In this document: positions 14,343-15,366 of the stretch, piece by piece
How the letters are laid out: every line of letters begins with the position of its first letter
How positions within the stretch are numbered: the stretch's first letter is position 1
Origin: an uncultured Eubacteriales bacterium
GTDB taxonomy: Bacteria > Bacillota > Clostridia > Oscillospirales > CAG-272
Length of the DNA stretch: 15,366 bases
Assembly: GCA_910586545.1 (NCBI GenBank)
Contig: CAJUIQ010000035.1
Location: 1 to 15,366 of the forward strand
Direction of reading: 5' to 3'
Program-made: the position numbers and the translations under genes
Notes under the pieces: model-generated
The model's input: only the letters and a program-made list of their open reading frames with translations
Told to the model about the DNA's origin: nothing
Database searches by the model: none

Positions 14343-15366
14343 ATGTCTGCAAAAAAGAAAATAATATGGGATGTGAAAGCTACTCGCCGCCAGGTAGAAG
14401 AAAGTGCCGCTGCCTGGGAGATTGCCCGGGAACTGGAACTGTGTCTTCCAACGGCGCAGCTCCTTATAAACCGAGGATGCAAAAATGCGGACGAGGCAAA
14501 GGATTTTTTGGAAAACAAAACGGATCGTTTATACGATCCGTTCCTGATGAAGGACATGCGGTGTGCGGCTCAGCAGATTCTTGATGCGGTGGCTGCCGGT
14601 CGGAAAATCGTAATATATGGCGACTATGATGTGGACGGTGTGACTTCCGTATCGATTTTATATTTGTATCTGTGTGGTCTTGGCGCTGCCGTAAATTTTT
14701 ATATTCCATCCCGGATTCGAGAGGGATACGGAATGACAGAGGCTGCTTTGCGTCAGCTTAAAGAAGACGAGTGTGATTTAATTGTGACGGTGGATACGGG
14801 GATTACCGCTATAGAGGAGGCCAAAATCATTCGCAGTCTTGGCATGGAACTGATTGTTACCGACCATCACGCATGTCATACCGAAGTGCCGGAGGCGCTT
14901 GCTGTGGTGAATCCAAGACAGCCGGAATGTCCGTATCCTTTTAAAGAGTTAGCAGGCGTGGGCGTAGTATTTAAGCTTCTTTGCGCTATGGAAATTCTGC
15001 GGTATCCGGAGCGGACGATGCTGGAAAATATCCGCTGTGTCAGTGATGCGTATATGGACTTGGTAGCTATGGGTACGGTGGCGGACGTGATGCCTTTGCG
15101 GGACGAAAACCGGCTGATTGTATCCAGAGGACTGCACATGATGGAGGCAGCACCCAGAACGTCGATTGCAGCGCTGCTGGACGCGACAAACACAGACGCG
15201 AAGCCGCATCAAAAGAGAAAGATCACTTCTAGTTATATTGGTTACACGCTTGCCCCGCGTATCAACGCAGCCGGCAGAATCCGCAGCGCGTCCATTGCTG
15301 TGGAATTACTGCTCACAAAAGAGCGCAGTCAGGCGGATGTGCTTGCAAAAGAGTTATGCAAAATCA
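14343..15366 (+). CDS. recJ: Single-stranded-DNA exonuclease RecJ, 3' end missing
   Basis: RecJ degrades single-stranded DNA 5' to 3' in recombination and mismatch repair. The first 341 residues are in the window and the frame runs off its end. DHH-family motifs appear in order: GDYDVDG (93-99), TVDTGIT (149-155), TDHH (173-176), the LAGVGVVFKL block (203-212), MGTVADVMPLRDENR (243-257) and APRINAAGRI (304-313). Metal-binding aspartates and histidines are all in place. Typical RecJ is 550 to 800 residues, so the DHHA1 and OB parts lie beyond the window. GGAG (14330-14333) lies nine bases before ATG 14343. It follows the FAD dehydrogenase by 45 bases in the same direction and may share the cdaA transcript. 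Confidence 0.93.
   Translation, partial: MSAKKKIIWDVKATRRQVEESAAAWEIARELELCLPTAQLLINRGCKNADEAKDFLENKTDRLYDPFLMKDMRCAAQQILDAVAAGRKIVIYGDYDVDGVTSVSILYLYLCGLGAAVNFYIPSRIREGYGMTEAALRQLKEDECDLIVTVDTGITAIEEAKIIRSLGMELIVTDHHACHTEVPEALAVVNPRQPECPYPFKELAGVGVVFKLLCAMEILRYPERTMLENIRCVSDAYMDLVAMGTVADVMPLRDENRLIVSRGLHMMEAAPRTSIAALLDATNTDAKPHQKRKITSSYIGYTLAPRINAAGRIRSASIAVELLLTKERSQADVLAKELCKI
14519..14542 (+). repeat. Perfect hairpin inside recJ
   Basis: AACGGATCGT pairs with ACGATCCGTT around TTAT, a 10-bp perfect stem within coding sequence for TDRLYDPF (residues 60-67). The LYDPF segment is conserved in RecJ, so the palindrome depends on synonymous positions. It may be chance or an RNA structure that slows translation or transcription. 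Confidence 0.5.

Overview
The window looks like a chromosomal segment of an anaerobic Gram-positive Clostridia-type bacterium (Bacillota), plausibly a gut or rumen species. The signs are strong AGGAGG-like ribosome binding sites, near-consensus sigma-A promoters, a ferredoxin-dependent 2-oxoacid oxidoreductase operon, a CdaA/CdaR c-di-AMP operon, and a secreted esterase-type protein ending in a dockerin. No rRNA, tRNA, CRISPR array or complete transposase gene is visible.

Layout. Positions 1-1178 are conspicuously AT-rich and hold no intact recognisable gene. They contain the edge of a terminator, a promoter and ribosome binding site, and a 204-codon reading frame (267-881) that keeps one frame throughout but is broken by a TAG, a TAA and a TGA. 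A 31-base inverted repeat (86-116 and 889-919) flanks it. From 1179 the sequence becomes ordinary chromosomal coding DNA: a ZIP metal transporter (+), a shared terminator, argF (-) with ArgR-like operators, then divergently a secreted SGNH hydrolase with a dockerin (+) and an aldo/keto reductase with a two-cluster ferredoxin tail (+). After a bidirectional terminator come the minus-strand genes, read from high to low coordinate: a P-loop ATPase (TTG start), a 2x[4Fe-4S] ferredoxin subunit, then the alpha, beta (TPP) and gamma subunits of a VOR/KOR-type 2-oxoacid:ferredoxin oxidoreductase. A CsaA-like tRNA-binding protein lies downstream. Divergently, from 10602, runs cdaA-cdaR-FAD-dependent dehydrogenase (frameshifted)-recJ (cut by the window end).

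How the genes work together. The oxidoreductase operon would oxidatively decarboxylate a branched-chain or related 2-oxoacid, passing electrons through its own ferredoxin subunit; the adjacent ATPase is probably accessory. CdaA makes c-di-AMP at the membrane and CdaR modulates it; the two overlap by 4 bases and CdaR overlaps the FAD dehydrogenase by 4 bases, so the three are likely translationally coupled. ArgF belongs to arginine synthesis and appears to be ArgR-controlled. The dockerin hydrolase is the only visible hint of cell-surface or cellulosome-like polysaccharide processing.

The items most worth a second look are the triple-nonsense gene between inverted repeats, the frameshift with apparent missing residues in the FAD dehydrogenase, the repeated TGTATAAATAT motif around the argF/hydrolase divergent promoters, and the ATPase heading the oxidoreductase operon.
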